Assembly (NCBI RefSeq): GCF_019393635.1
Contig: NC_057861.1
Location: 191,472,026-191,536,025 of the forward strand
Origin: Dromiciops gliroides
Taxonomy: Eukaryota > Chordata > Mammalia > Microbiotheria > Microbiotheriidae
DNA: 64,000 nt
Reading direction: 5' to 3'
In this document: piece after piece, positions 10,960 to 22,544 of the stretch
Layout of the letters: each line of letters starts with the position of its first letter
Numbering within the stretch: position 1 is the stretch's first letter
Translations under genes and position numbers: made by a program
Notes under the pieces: generated by a model
What the model was told of the DNA's origin: nothing
The model's input: only the letters and a program-made list of their open reading frames with translations
Database searches by the model: none

Positions 10960-12300
10960 GTGAGGAGTGGTTTCATAGTATACCTAATAAGACTTGTGTT
11001 ACTAATATGCTACAACATAACCTGTTAAGAAGGGAGGCTGAGTAAGTAAATACCACATAGACTGGTTGGTGAAAGCATAAGGAACATAAAGGGGAGTACG
11101 TTGAGGTAAAATTAGAAAGGCAGTTTAGAAACTTGTGGAGGTTCTTAAATGCCAAAGATAAGTAGTTTGGATTTTATCTAGTAAATGGGGAGACATTGAA
11201 AACTTTTGAACAGGGGAATGATGTAATTAGACCTGTATGAGAGCAGTATTGACTTGCAGTAGCTGACAGCTCAATTATGAGGAGGCAAAGATGAGGCAGG
11301 AAGACCTCTCAGGTGGTTATTAGCATTTTTCAGATAAGAAAACAACTTGCATGATAGTAATGAGATAGAGAAGGGATAGATGGAGAGAGATGAGAAAGGT
11401 ATGATTGGGAAGTTTTAACTACTGATTACATTTGAGGAAGAAGTAGGATTCATTGACAACACTGATGTTCTGAACATTCTGGTTTGGTGGGAAGAACACT
11501 GTTTCAAGTCAAAAGGTTCAAAATCTCTGCCACTCACCACATTTTTACTTTAGGCAATTGATGAGTTTTAAGTTTCTACTGTGTTCAAGTATCTACTGTG
11601 TGGTATAGAGACTAAATGAAACAGTTATCCTTCTGGAAGTTACATTCTAACAGGAAAAAGATAATGTGTATATGTATATATGTTGTATGTATGTATTTGA
11701 TGCAATATATAATATAAATTCAAGGTAATATTTTGAGGAGTAGGGAGACAGTATGAAGAAAGATTTTATGTAGACAGTGGCTCTTAAGCTAAGAGTTTTA
11801 AAGGAAACTAAGAATTCTAGGAGGTGGAAATGAGCAGGAAGTGAGTTCTGGGCATGAGGAAAGCCTGTATACTGGCATAGAAACTAGTGCCATGTGTGAA
11901 GAACAGCAAGAACACCAATTTGGCTAAACCCTAAGGAAGGGGATATTATGTATGACGGTTGAAAAGAGATTGTAGTAAGGTTATGAAAGGTTATAAATGC
12001 CAAACCTCTGTTTGGCACACAAACTCCTCTGAGTTTGTGCTTGGCCCCAGTGCTCTAGGGAACCATTGAAATTTGTTGAGTATGGGGGAGATCAGACTTC
12101 CCCTTTCAGAAAATCACATTAGCAGCTGTATGGAATATTCATTGGAGAGGGGAGAAACTGAAGGCAGCAAGACCAGTTGGGAGGATACTGAAAATAACCA
12201 AGTTAAAAGTGATGAGGGCCAGAATTGGGTGGTGGCTTATTTGAGTAGAGAAAGGAACAGATGCATGACATGTGGAGGTAGAATTGACAAAATTTAGGAA
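10960..12300 (+). repeat. Ancient LINE-like relic, family unsettled
   Basis: Two blocks with the recalled old pattern 'aatggggagacattgaaaacttttgaacaggggaatgatg' and 'gggagatcagacttcccctttcagaaaatcac…gaccagttgggaggat'. TXNL4A intron 2. The open frame at 12073-12297 is only a translation of this relic. Confidence 0.45.
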
Positions 12301-12339
12301 CTAGTATAAATTTGCATTTCTGTAATTTTACCTATTGCT

Positions 12340-13690
12340 TTCAGTTCCTAGTTCAGCTTTGTCAGGCCAAACAGGGAACATCTAATCCCATTTCCATTTA
12401 ACAGCTCTTCAAATACTCGAATAAAGCTACAAAGTTTCTCCTGAGTCTTCCCCAGATTACACATTACCTGTTCTTCAGCTGGACATTGTCTTGTGGCCCT
12501 TTACCATCTTGTTTGTCCTCCTGAATATTCTTTAGCATTTCATTGTCTTTCCCAAATTGTGCCTGGAATGAAACACAGTATTCCAAATGTGGTCTGACAA
12601 AGATGGCTTATAGTGGGTATCACCTCCCTAGTCTTGGACACTTTACCTCTCTCAATCCAGCTGTTAAGGGCTAAAATTCAGGTGGCGTCATTCCAATCAT
12701 TACACAGCCTTAAACTTCATTAGCTTTTTTGGCTGCCTAATCACATAGTTAATTCATATTGCACTTGTTGACCCACAGATAGATCTTTTTTGTTTGTTTG
12801 TTTGGGTTTTTTTTTTTTGCAGGGCAATGGGGGTTAAGTGACTTGCCCAGGGTCACACAGCTAGTAAGTGTCAAGTGTCTGAGGCCGGATTTGAAATCAG
12901 GTACTCCTGAATCCAGGGCCGGTGCTTTATCCACTGTGCCACCTAGCCGCCCCCCAGATAGATCTTTTTTAAGTGAACTGCTATTTATCCCATGCTTCCC
13001 CTAACTTTTCCTTATGAAATTGATTTTTTTAACCCAAGTATAAGACTTCATTTATATTTATCTCTAGTAAATTTTATCTTATTACATATCGCTTATCAAG
13101 TTCTTTTGGATCTTGACTGTCATCCAGTGTGTTATCTATTCCTCCCAGCTTTGTATCATCAGTGAATCTGATAAACATGCTATGCTATCTGGTTTACCTT
13201 CATCTAAGTCACTGATAAAAATGATAAACCATAATAGGGCCAAATATAGCATCCTGAGTCATTCTAGGAGATGTCTAAGTTAACATTAATCCATTCATGA
13301 CCTATCTTTGGTCCAGCTATTCAAATAGTTCCAAATCCACCTAATTGTACTTTTGCCTACCCCACATCCCTTAATCTTTTCACCAAAAAACCAAAACAAA
13401 ACATGAGATTGTCAATGTCAAATAAGGCAGCCCCCTTATCTACTGGTATAATAGATTCCTCTCAGTCAAGGAAATGAGGTTAGTTGGGCATAACCTGTTC
13501 TTGGTGAAGATATGCTGGCTCTTTTTGATAATGACATGTTTGCCAAACATATCTTTGATAATTCTAGAACTTTACCAGGAAATCAAGCCAGTCTCACTGA
13601 TCTATAATATTTAGACTCCATTCTCACTCTCCTTTTGAAAGTAGGACATTTGTATTTATCAGTTGTCTTCTCCATGATCTTTCTTTTTTA
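12340..13690 (-). mobile_element. CR1/L3 LINE relic, interrupted by a SINE
   Basis: Reads in reverse like CR1: 'ttccaaatgtggtctgacaa', 'tatcacctccctagtcttgg', 'tttgtatcatcagtgaatct', 'aatagggccaaatatagcat' and 'tagttgggcataacctgttc' occur in the order seen in CR1 elements. Heavily decayed; no open frame. Confidence 0.75.
12787..12955 (-). repeat. Short marsupial SINE inside the CR1/L3 relic
   Basis: Reverse copy; 'agatagatctttttt' flanks both ends as the target duplication. Confidence 0.93.
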
Positions 13691-13869
13691 AAATTTAAAA
13701 TTTTTTCCCCATGGTCTTTCAAAATATATTTATGGGAAAAAAAGTATATTTGTTTTATATTTATGTTTCCAATAAATAACATATAATAGATACTTAAATG
13801 AATAGTTGTTTAATTGATGTATAAATGAACTTTGGAAAGACAAACTTATGCCCTATTTCTATAAACAGT

Positions 13870-13995
13870 TCACAAACCAGTAGGATGAAAGCTTCTTGAC
13901 AACAACATTTTTTCTTTTATATTTCCAAGATCTAGTTCAGTGCTTGATATATAAATAAATGTCTGTAAGTATTTAGTAAGGGCCATGTTGAATTG
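13870..13995 (+). repeat. L2 3'-end relic
   Basis: 'gaaagcttcttgacaacaac…agtgcttgatatataaataaatgtc', the old L2 3' signature. Confidence 0.55.
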
Positions 13996-14187
13996 AAACA
14001 TGTTATATTTCACATACAAAACCAGAAATGACAGAGAATGCTGTATATTTAAGGTGATGTTGATACTGCAGCTTTCAATAGGGGTGAATCCCTGCTTGTA
14101 ATGGCTTTGGTGGGGTGTATGGAGTATTTGCCATTCTTTTTTCCTTTAAAGTCATATGTGAGTTGACTTTTTTCTTTCTCTTTGAAG

Positions 14188-14359
14188 GAACAAGCACATC
14201 ATGATTGATTTGGGTACAGGCAACAACAACAAGATTAACTGGGCAATGGAAGACAAGCAAGAGATGATTGACATCATAGAAACAGTATATAGAGGTGCTC
14301 GTAAAGGTAGAGGTCTCGTGGTTTCTCCAAAGGACTATTCCACCAAATACAGATACTGA
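14188..14359 (+). CDS. TXNL4A: TXNL4A coding exon 3 (codons 86-142 and stop)
   Basis: Terminal coding exon. The acceptor is ctctttgaag (to 14187); the first G completes Arg-86, followed by NKHIMIDLGTGNNNKINWAM and ending in KDYSTKYRY and TGA (14357-14359). The three exons sum to 429 bases, 142 residues plus stop, exactly the usual TXNL4A length. The basic segment ARKGRGL near the C terminus is kept. The protein appears almost identical to its human counterpart as I recall it; the one difference I noticed is conservative (Ile for Val in the EMIDII stretch). This is a functional, intron-bearing gene, not a retrocopy. Confidence 0.96.
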
Positions 14360-14925
14360 TGTTCTTTTGGATATCAGAGGTCTAATTCTTTAAGAGAATG
14401 TGGAAGCTCTTGGGAGTTTTTGTGTGTGGAGATTTGTGGGGGATTTTTTTGTTTTGTTTTTTAACTATTTAAATTCTTTGAGGAAAATGCTTGGAAGAGA
14501 TATGATATAAGCAGCTGGATCATTTTTTTGGAATAAGGGCTTTGGAGCCTTAAATTTTCAGTGTATTTTTATATGATTAACTATGAACAATTCACAGCTG
14601 AAAAAATTAAAATATGTGAGAATATGATCACTGTCTGTTTATGTGATTTTTTTGTTATTGTTTTGAAACAACTTTGTGATTGAGGATTCTTTGTTTTTAG
14701 TAAAACTTAGTTTCACTAAATTTGCTTCAGAAGTTTGAAGAGTTCATTCAAACTTTATATTTTGCAATCTGTTATTGCTCTATTGTCATTATTTGGTAAC
14801 TATCCAGAGCTTTTAAAGTACTTCTCAAGCTGTAAAAAAGAAGTGTTCATCCTTTCATCTGACTATAAACAGAACCTTACAATATAAATGTATTTTTTAA
14901 AAGTTCAATTAAAATTAAAGGGTTG
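14360..14925 (+). other. TXNL4A: TXNL4A 3'UTR with candidate polyadenylation signals
   Basis: AT-rich sequence after the TXNL4A stop. ATTAAA occurs at 14606-14611, followed within about 25-50 bases by a T/G-rich run (ctgtctgtttatgtgatttt), and again in tandem at 14908-14919. Either could end the mRNA; the exact end is inferred. No AATAAA is seen before 14.93 kb. Confidence 0.55.
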
Positions 14926-15114
14926 AGTATTCACTTCCTACATTAGCTGGTCTTTATATAACATATTTAGTCTTCTTATTCATTATCATTATTTATCTTC
15001 TCTATTAAAAATCTCTGGGGAAGTTGACTCTATAACCTTAAAAAGTAAAAATTCTTTAACATTAATCTTCCTTGTGGCCAATTGAACACATTTCTCTTAT
15101 TCAGGCCTAGGTGG

Positions 15115-15300
15115 TTATTATAAAACAATGGATTTAGAACTAGAAAGAGAGCCTAGATAAAAAAAAAAACTAAGGCCCAGAGAAGTCAAGTTATTTCATT
15201 TGTACCAAGGTCATATATTGTAATATAGCAGAGTCAGAATTTTAATCTAACCTCTATTTCTAAATCAAGTACTCTTTCTGCTATATTATGAAGTCCTACT
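15115..15300 (-). repeat. MIR relic
   Basis: 'aaggcccagagaagtcaagttatttc…aagtactctttctgctatatta' in reverse MIR order. Confidence 0.6.
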
Positions 15301-15555
15301 GGACAAAATTTTCCCTTTCTCCCTTTCCTATATTGTTATTAACATATTGTTTGTTAGCATAGGGTATTATATTCTGTTATTTTTTACTGTTTCATCAAGG
15401 AAACACTCCGTGTTCCTCAAAGAAACAAAGGGGGTAATGTGGTAAAATAAAGGAATTTGGCAGACTCCCAGGGGTCCAACCTGATTGACTTAGTAGTGTT
15501 TGAATTGTGTGTGAATGAGAAACTACTAAGTACCCACTTAAAGATGATTAGATTT

Positions 15556-15706
15556 GGGGCAGCTAGGTGTCGCAGTGGATAAAGCACCAACCCTGGATTC
15601 AGGAGTACTTGAGTTCAAATCCAGCCTCAGACATTTGACACTTACTAGCTGTGCGACCCTGGGCAAGTCACTTAACCCCAACTGCCTCACCAAAAAAAAA
15701 AAAAAA
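15556..15706 (+). repeat. Short marsupial SINE within the LTR
   Basis: Target duplication 'agatgattagattt' and 'agacgattagattt' flanks it, so the SINE is younger than the LTR. Confidence 0.93.
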
Positions 15707-15907
15707 GACGATTAGATTTTATTCACACCTGGCCTGCCCTGTTAAACCTACTTTAAACTTGGCCAACCCTAAAAAGGAGTGTCCTTAGAGGCTGTGGACT
15801 GCGTCATCAACAGGGAACCAGTCTCAGCCACATAACTTAAAGAACCTCCCCTTTGGGGGAGGGGGAAAAAGGCAGAAAAAGGGACCCCGAACAGGAAGTA
15901 GGGCGCT

Positions 15908-15909
<2 letters not shown>

Positions 15910-15955
<46 letters not shown>
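15910..15955. repeat. (CT)n microsatellite in the LTR
   Basis: Over 20 CT units; a shorter CT run occupies the same place in the LTR at 18.5 kb, so it grew from an LTR-internal seed. Confidence 0.92.
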
Positions 15956-15957
<2 letters not shown>

Positions 15958-16557
15958 TGCTCACTCTCACTCTTTTTCTTTGCTGTATATTCCCATTAAT
16001 AAAACCTGATTTGTTTGTGGAAAAGAGGCTGTTAAGCTCCTTTCTTATTGGACTGGGAGAAATAATTCAGAGGGGAGGAAACTTTGGACCTAGAGGTCCC
16101 TCATTATTTTCTGAACCCCAATATTACGGTGAGCCACCCAATTAACTCTCTCCATATTAAATTTGGACCCCCTACATTACAGAATAGCTCGTTTTTCATG
16201 TCTCCAAGTCCTTATCTTTTTTTTTTTTAAACAAACATTGTAATCTGAATGTGTAAATTAATGATGCTTCTTTGCCTGATCACCTTCGATAGTCATCCGA
16301 CTTGACCTTGAATGTTTTTGGCTGCTTTCCAGAATTTATATTTTTAGAATGAAGAATAAGATTTGATTGAGGATGTTTAAAAGAATGCATTGTCAGGCCT
16401 TCAAGGGACTTTTTTGAGCAATGGCAGCATCATTATGTACCCTGCTGAGGTGACTCTTTTCAAAGGGATGTTATTTGCCTTTTTATCTCTTGCTCCCCAT
16501 GTCTAGAATACTCAACTTCTTACTCATCTCTGATTCTTGGAATTCCTACTTCTCTTC

Positions 16558-16910
16558 TGTAACAATTGGAATGACTCCACCTGCTGGAGACTTTTCTTTA
16601 GAAAAGCTCTGCCATGAGGTGAAGGTCTCTGAGGGCAACACCATGCATCTTTTCTTTGGTGTCAGGAAGTGACATTTGCTTGTGGGAGGAAGAAGGGGGA
16701 GCCTGGCACTCTGACTCGGGCTCTTTCCTGAGGACTCCAGCGGAGAAGGGAGCTAGAAATGCACTCTCCCTTTAATAGATAGATGAATGTAGGCCTTTCT
16801 CTCTCTCTTTACCAAATTCCTAAGAGTCTAACCCTTACTAAAGTTTATAATTTATTGGCGACCACTCATTAGATATTTTAGACAGACTATCTAGAATTTT
16901 AGCCGTAACA
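16558..16910 (+). mobile_element. Solo LTR with 4-bp target duplication
   Basis: 353 bp, TGTAACAATTGGAATGACTCC to GCCGTAACA, flanked by CTTC on both sides. A sister copy is at 52482-52838. Contains 'actctccctttaatagatag' and 'tttattggcgaccactcatt'. It has a TG...CA border and no internal retroviral genes. Confidence 0.85.
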
Positions 16911-16924
16911 CTTCAATTCAACTC

Positions 16925-17310
16925 ATGTTCTGCCTCCAGCATGAGGTGTTTTCTGATCCCCAGCCCCACTACCAGTGCTCTCCCTCATCCTGAAGGATTG
17001 GACATTACTTTGTATGTACTTTATATTTACTTTGTACATGCTATATTCCTTCAGTAGAATGTAAACTTCTTGAGGAAAAGGGACTGTTCTTGTCTGTAGA
17101 ACCTAAAGAAGTAGCAAACTTCTGCCCAGGGGCTAAATCTTCTCAAATGCCTACTGCTTCCTGCCCCAAACTAAGAATGATTTTTATGTTTTAAAACACA
17201 ACAAAACTATTTTGAAATGTAAAAACCATTCTTGGCTCTTGGACTTGTTCTTGACCTTGAGTATTGTTTGGCATGTAATAGGTACTCAACACTTAATGAA
17301 TTGAAGTGAT
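16925..17310 (+). repeat. L2 relic
   Basis: 'tgtaaacttcttgaggaaaagggactgttcttgtct…' and '…atgtaataggtactcaacacttaatgaattgaa': L2 3' end. Confidence 0.6.
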
Positions 17311-17802
17311 TGAATCAGTAGTCATTTGAATGTATAAGTACTTTAGTTTGTTTAGAACAAGTCAGTCACTGTCCTGTTATTTCATGATCACATTGCACAT
17401 AGGATAGCTAATGTCCAATCAGGAAAATAACTAGTTGACTGGCAATATTAAGTAAAACCAAATGTGATATTCATGTTCCCTAACACCTTTGAATATCAAA
17501 ATTATTATAGAAAGTACAATTTTTCCTGATTGTCAGAGTAATTGACCTACCATTTTATTTGTTTCTCGCCTATAATGACCTTTGCAGTAGCTTTGGGGTG
17601 GAGGCTAAATCAGCTATTTAGGCCATTTCCCTACAAAAATGGGATGGCCTTCTCTATCTGTGTATCAAATTATGGTCCTGAATTTTCATAGCACTGTTAA
17701 CACTACTTTCCTTTGTCAGATATACAAAACATCAATCCTTTTGTCAATAATATTTATGGTTGTTACTTCAAGGAGTTGTCAGATAATTTAACCATGATGT
17801 CT

Positions 17803-17962
17803 TTTTGTTTGTTTGTTTGTTTGTTTAGTGAGGCAGTTGGGGTTAAGTGACTTGCCCAGGGTCACACAGCTAGAAAGTATTAAGTGTCTGAGGCCTGATT
17901 TGAACTCAGGTACTCCTGACTCCAGGGCCGGCGCTCTATCCACTGCGCCACCTAGTTGCCCC
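17803..17962 (-). repeat. Short marsupial SINE
   Basis: Reverse copy; target duplication 'accatgatgtctt' on both sides. Confidence 0.93.
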
Positions 17963-18326
17963 TACCATGATGTCTTAACTAACAGTTATGAGTAGTTTCC
18001 TTGAGACATTTGATATTTTAGAGAAAGGGTTTAATGTGCTAATTATTATTTCCTCTGCGGTTTTAAAAGTTTTATCCCTATATAAATTAGATCATGAAAA
18101 AGCTGTGTGCAGAGATGATATTACCACAGCTCCCTAGAGAAACCTTTTCCCCTTGCTGAAATTTAACATTGCCCTTAGCTATCATAGAGAGTAGAGAGTT
18201 GATTTAAAAAGTCTATTTGAGGGGTATTTCTGTATCTCTTGCAAAACTATAATTGGTAATAATGCCTATTTATGAAAGGATTCTAGAGGTGAATTCTTAA
18301 ATTTTATTACTATGGTTAAAATTATT

Positions 18327-18937
18327 TGTGGTTAAAAAATTATTTGAGTTTTAGCTGACTCATTTGGGAGAGGCCACACCTGACTTACCCTGAAGTTACA
18401 TATGCTACTGAGGTCAGAAGAACTCTGCATAAGCAGTTTTTGAAGGCCCTCCCCTTTTGGGGGAGGAAGATTGAATGCTCCCTGAGGGGAGGCTGAGGCG
18501 CTTCTAGAACGCGCTTGTGCTCTCTCTCTCTTCTGCCTTTCCAGTGGCTGGAACAACTGCAGACATCCCAAGTGTGGTGAGTGAACACAAATTCCTTTGA
18601 ATTAGCTTAATTGGAAACAATCTGGGGATTGCATAGATTTAGTTTAGAATTAAGAGAATTTATCTGTATTTCTTTTTCCTACTTCCTAATCTTTGATTTT
18701 TATTAATTTCACCTTTGTTGTTTAATTAATTCCCAAGTAATAAAATCTGATCCTTTTATGGAAAAGAAGCTAGCTGTAAGGCTCCTTTCTTATTGGCCTG
18801 GGAGAAATATCTAAAAGGGCAGTTCTGAGGGGAGGGAGCCTTAAACCTAAAGGTCCCTTATTATTTCCGGGACCCCAGTATTTCAGCAAGTCACCCAATT
18901 AATGCTCTGTATATGAAATTTTAGCCCCCACATTACC
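18327..18937 (+). mobile_element. Solo ERV LTR, second copy of the 15.4-kb family
   Basis: Starts TGTGGTTAAAAAATTATTTG. It contains 'gaggctgaggcgcttctagaac', a short CT run, AATAAA in 'caagtaataaaatctgatcc' near 18.74 kb, and 'gtaaggctcctttcttattgg', then 'aagtcacccaattaatgctc'. The end is decayed ('cattacca'). Confidence 0.72.
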
Positions 18938-18989
18938 AAGAAAAATTTGTTTCTCCCCCATTCAATTTGTAAACTTTCTTTGGTCCTTC

Positions 18990-20000
18990 TGCTCCACATC
19001 TCTCCTCTTTCTCATGTAGCTATCAAATTAACATTTCTAAAATAAAGGTCTGATCATCTCTCTCCTACATGAAAATATTTAGTAGCTCTCTCTTGCCTCC
19101 AGGATACAATTTAGACTTTTCAGCTGATCATTTAATCAAGCAAGTAATCAGTAAGTTTTAAGCATCTACAATGTTCCAAGCACTTTATGAAACACTGGAG
19201 TTAATACATATAAATAATGAAAACAATCCCTACATATTTAAGATTTATAATCCAGCTCCTTCCTGTCTTCTATTATTTCTCCCCTTCACTTAATCTCTTA
19301 TTCCAGTCATTGGTCACTACTTCCCTGAATTTGACATGCCATCTTCTACTTCGCTTTATACCTTTTCACAGTCTATTCTTCTGTGTCCAAAGTTTATTCC
19401 CTTCTTACCTCAACTTCTTAGAATCCTTACCTTCCTTTAACATTCAGCTGACTTTTCACTTCCATGGAAAACCTTTACAAAGCCACCTCTTCCCAAACCC
19501 ACCCATCCAATTGTTAGTGCTCCCTCCTTTATTGAACTATTCTGCATTTATTTATCTGTAAATTTTAATCCCCGGCTTCAAGGTGCCACCTCTTAAATGA
19601 GGCCTTTCCTGCTCCTGTTCCATAGTTGTTATTGTTTTGGAAGATCCCAAAATTACTCTTTATATACTTTATATTAACTAATTTATGTACATGATGTACA
19701 CAAATAGTAGAATGTAAGTTCCTTAAAGGCAGGTACTGCTTCATTTGTGTCTTTGTTTTTTGAATGCCTTGCTGGTAGTAGGTATTTAGCAAGTGTTTCT
19801 TGAATTGTTTGTTTTTTTTTTTTTGTGAGGCAATGGGGGTTAAGTGACCTGCCCAGGGTCACACAGCTAGTAAGTGTCAAGTGTCTGAGGCCGGATTTGA
19901 ACTCAGGTCCTCCTGAATCCAAGGCCTGTGCTTTATCCACTGTGCCACCTAGCCATCCTTGAATTGTTGATAACAAGAACCCTACACATTTCCTCTTTGG
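18990..20000 (+). repeat. L2 relic, interrupted by a SINE
   Basis: Long L2-like sequence ending 'gaatgtaagttccttaaaggcaggtactgcttcatttgtgtctttg…tagcaagtgtttcttgaattg'. The open frame at 19217-19561 lies in it and is not a gene. Confidence 0.6.
19808..19957 (-). repeat. Short marsupial SINE in the L2 relic
   Basis: Reverse copy; 'cttgaattgtt' target duplication. Confidence 0.92.
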
Positions 20001-20868
20001 CCTTAATTGTTTAGAAGCTCCAAGCTGATTTATTGTTCACTTGCAGTAACTAAAATTTACAGTGCCTGGTATGGGAGTTTTGATGCTCCCTCTTAATAAC
20101 TAATTTTTTAGTTTGAATTCTGTTCTATTTAATTTTTTAATTGCCTTATGTATGCCAGCTTTGTAAACCTCCACAGATCACTTTTGGAAGTACAAATCAT
20201 AAATAAAATGCTTTACTCAGTAAAAGTTATGGAAATAACATTTTTTTTGATGAGCAAAAGAATAACTATTGTCATGATTTAGTAATCCTGAAAAAGAAAA
20301 GGGAAATTTTGACCAAGTATCACATCTGAATCAGAAATCCCAAATTTTCCTTTCCAGTTTATAAACATACAGCAATCACACATTGGAGATAACCATGGTT
20401 TTTCCTTAGGTTATCAGCTAAAACTTTTCAACTAGCATAGTTGAAGTGTAAGTGAATTCCATAGCCTACATTAAGATGTGCCTTTACCTTTAATTGGAAT
20501 CAGGGTCTAATAACAGAGAGGTTTTGTTGTTTGTTTTTCTGCTCCATTGTGCAAAATGAGGTGCAGTACCAGTTATTACGGTAATATTGCCATATATCCA
20601 TAGCAGTGACATTTTCACTTACATCACTGGTAAATGGAATAGGTTTGTATGTCTTACCTTATTTCTGATATTTATTTTTTAACAGAATAAAGGAAAATTG
20701 CATCACGTTTTATACTTTAATTGATGTTAACTTTTCATTATCTGGTGCTGTTAATTTATTCAACAGGTATTTGTTCAGCCTCTCCTGTATGTGTGTGATT
20801 GGCCATTTTCAAAGGGTTTACAATCTAGTTGGAGAACCAGAGAATTAAATCATAAAAAGTTAACTAAT

Positions 20869-21016
20869 GGGGCAGCTAGGTGGTACAGTGGATAGAGCAC
20901 CAGCCCTGGAGTCAGGAGTACCAGAGTTCAAATCTGGCCTCAAACACTTAACACTTAGTAGCTGTGTGACCCTGGGCAAGTCACTTAACCCCCAATTGCC
21001 TCACTAAAAAAAAAAA
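20869..21016 (+). repeat. Short marsupial SINE
   Basis: Full-length; target duplication 'aaaagttaactaat'. The flanking 20.0-20.87 kb shows nothing I recognise. Confidence 0.93.
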
Positions 21017-21260
21017 GTTAACTAATAATATCAAGTAATTAGTGCCAAATGAGGTTTATGGGTATTAGGAACAATAAAAATCAAATACAGATATCATTTT
21101 TTATATACACCATTGCTTTTCACTACAGTTTTTGTAAAGTTTCTTGCATATTTAAACAATAACTAAATTGATGTATAGATCATTGAGGTTTTTAAACAAA
21201 ATCATGAGATTGTGTGACAAGTACTGTCAGTGTATAATTGATTCATCATAATAATAGTAT

Positions 21261-21963
21261 TGTGATGTTTAAATCTAATGTGGATCCTAACCTGTTCCCC
21301 TCCCCCCAGTTTTGGGGGGAAACTGGCTAAGATTTGCTGATAAATTCAGCAAGAGTTTAGGCTTTTAAAGATTTAGTAAAGAGTAAAGATAACACATGGG
21401 ATCCCTTAATGCCAGAAAAATCTATCTACTTTCTATCTACTTTCCTCTCTTTCTCTGTCCACCTTTTTTCTGTCTCCCACCAAGCCAAAGTCCCAAACGA
21501 CAAGAGGCCCTCTCCTTTTCTCTGTCCAGCAAGCCAGCCTCACCTTCCTACTTTCTGTCTCCCTCCCTGAAAAGGGAGGTCCTTCAAGCTGATTGGTTGA
21601 GGGTCGTCTCCTGCTGATATCAGTAGTCCACAGCCTCTGAGAACAACCCACTCAGGGTCAGTCAGGTGTGGTCTTGATTTAATCATTCTTTATTTTTTTT
21701 ATTTTTTTGGTGAGGCAATTGGGGTTAAATGACTTGCCCAGGGTCACACAGCTAGTAAGTGTTAAGTGTCTGAGGCCATATTCGAACTCAGGTCTTCCTG
21801 ACTCCAGGGCTGTTGCTCTATCCACTATGCCACCTAGCTGCCCCTCTATTTAATCATTCTTAAGTAGGTTCTCAGTTTCTCAGTCTTACCCAGTTCAATC
21901 AACCCCAAATCAGTCTTTAGGTGGGGCTCCTGGGCATCTGCCAAATCCCATTATTTTATCACA
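21261..21963 (-). mobile_element. Solo ERV LTR, split by a SINE, GTAT target duplication
   Basis: On the minus strand it starts TGTGATAAAATAATGGGATT, like the LTR at 15.4 kb (which has 'ttggcagactcccagg' where this has 'ttggcagatgcccagg'). The plus-strand left border is TGTGATG, preceded by GTAT at 21257-21260; GTAT recurs at 21964-21967. No internal retroviral region. Confidence 0.72.
21692..21844 (-). repeat. Short marsupial SINE in the LTR
   Basis: Reverse copy; 'tttaatcattctt' target duplication inside the LTR. Confidence 0.92.
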
Positions 21964-22106
21964 GTATTTTATTTTATTCCTTTTATATTGGCTTTTTAAA
22001 ATTAGCTATTGGGAAAACATAGAGCAAAACCCCTAGATCCTACCTTCTTAAACTGTGAGTGGCGACTGGGTCATGAAAGATTTGGCAACAGTAAAAGGTT
22101 ATGTAT

Positions 22107-22256
22107 GGGGGCAGCTAGGTGGCACAGTGGATAAAGCACCAGCCCTGGATTCAGGAGGACCTGAGTTCGGATCTGGCCTCAGACACTTGACACTTGCTGG
22201 CTGTGTGACCCTGGGCAAGTCACTTGACCCCAATTGCCCTGCCAAAAAAAAAAAAA
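22107..22256 (+). repeat. Short marsupial SINE
   Basis: Full-length; target duplication 'aaaggttatgtatg'. Confidence 0.93.
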
Positions 22257-22363
22257 AAGGTTATGTATGCCTATTTTATATACCTATATACCTGGGGATT
22301 GCATAAAAAATTTCTTGGGCAAAAAAGAGCTTATAAGTAGAAAAAGTTTTAAGAATTCCTCTA

Positions 22364-22510
22364 TTTTTTTTTTTTGTAAGGTAGCTGGGGTTAAGTGACT
22401 TGCCTAGGGTCACACAGCTAGTAAGTATTAAGTGTCTGAGGCCAGATTTGAACTCAGGTCCTCCTGACTCAAGGGCCAGTGCTCTATCCACTTTGTCACC
22501 TAGCTGCCCC
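22364..22510 (-). repeat. Short marsupial SINE
   Basis: Reverse copy, about 110 bases from the preceding plus-strand copy; the two form an inverted pair. Confidence 0.92.
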
Positions 22511-22544
22511 TGTATAGTTCTTTAAGTGGCTTTGAATGTATTTT

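Larger units (their letters stand above)
15438..16181 (+). mobile_element. Solo ERV LTR, split by a SINE
   Basis: Starts TGTGGTAAAATAA and ends CATTACA. It contains AATAAA in 'cccattaataaaacctg' (about 15.99-16.01 kb) followed by 'aaagaggctgttaagctcctttctt' and 'gtgagccacccaattaact', features repeated in the LTRs at 18.3 kb and 52.2 kb. A (CT)n run lies within it. No internal retroviral genes are adjacent. I found no clear target duplication. Confidence 0.75.

Noticed and set aside
16403..16450. 'gcaatggcagcatcattatgt', resembling the start of U4 snRNA
   Set aside because: Only about 15 scattered matches; the following U4 sequence is absent.
19217..19561. 114-codon plus-strand frame rich in Leu, Phe and Ser
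   Set aside because: It lies inside an L2 relic; composition reflects C/T-rich repeat DNA.
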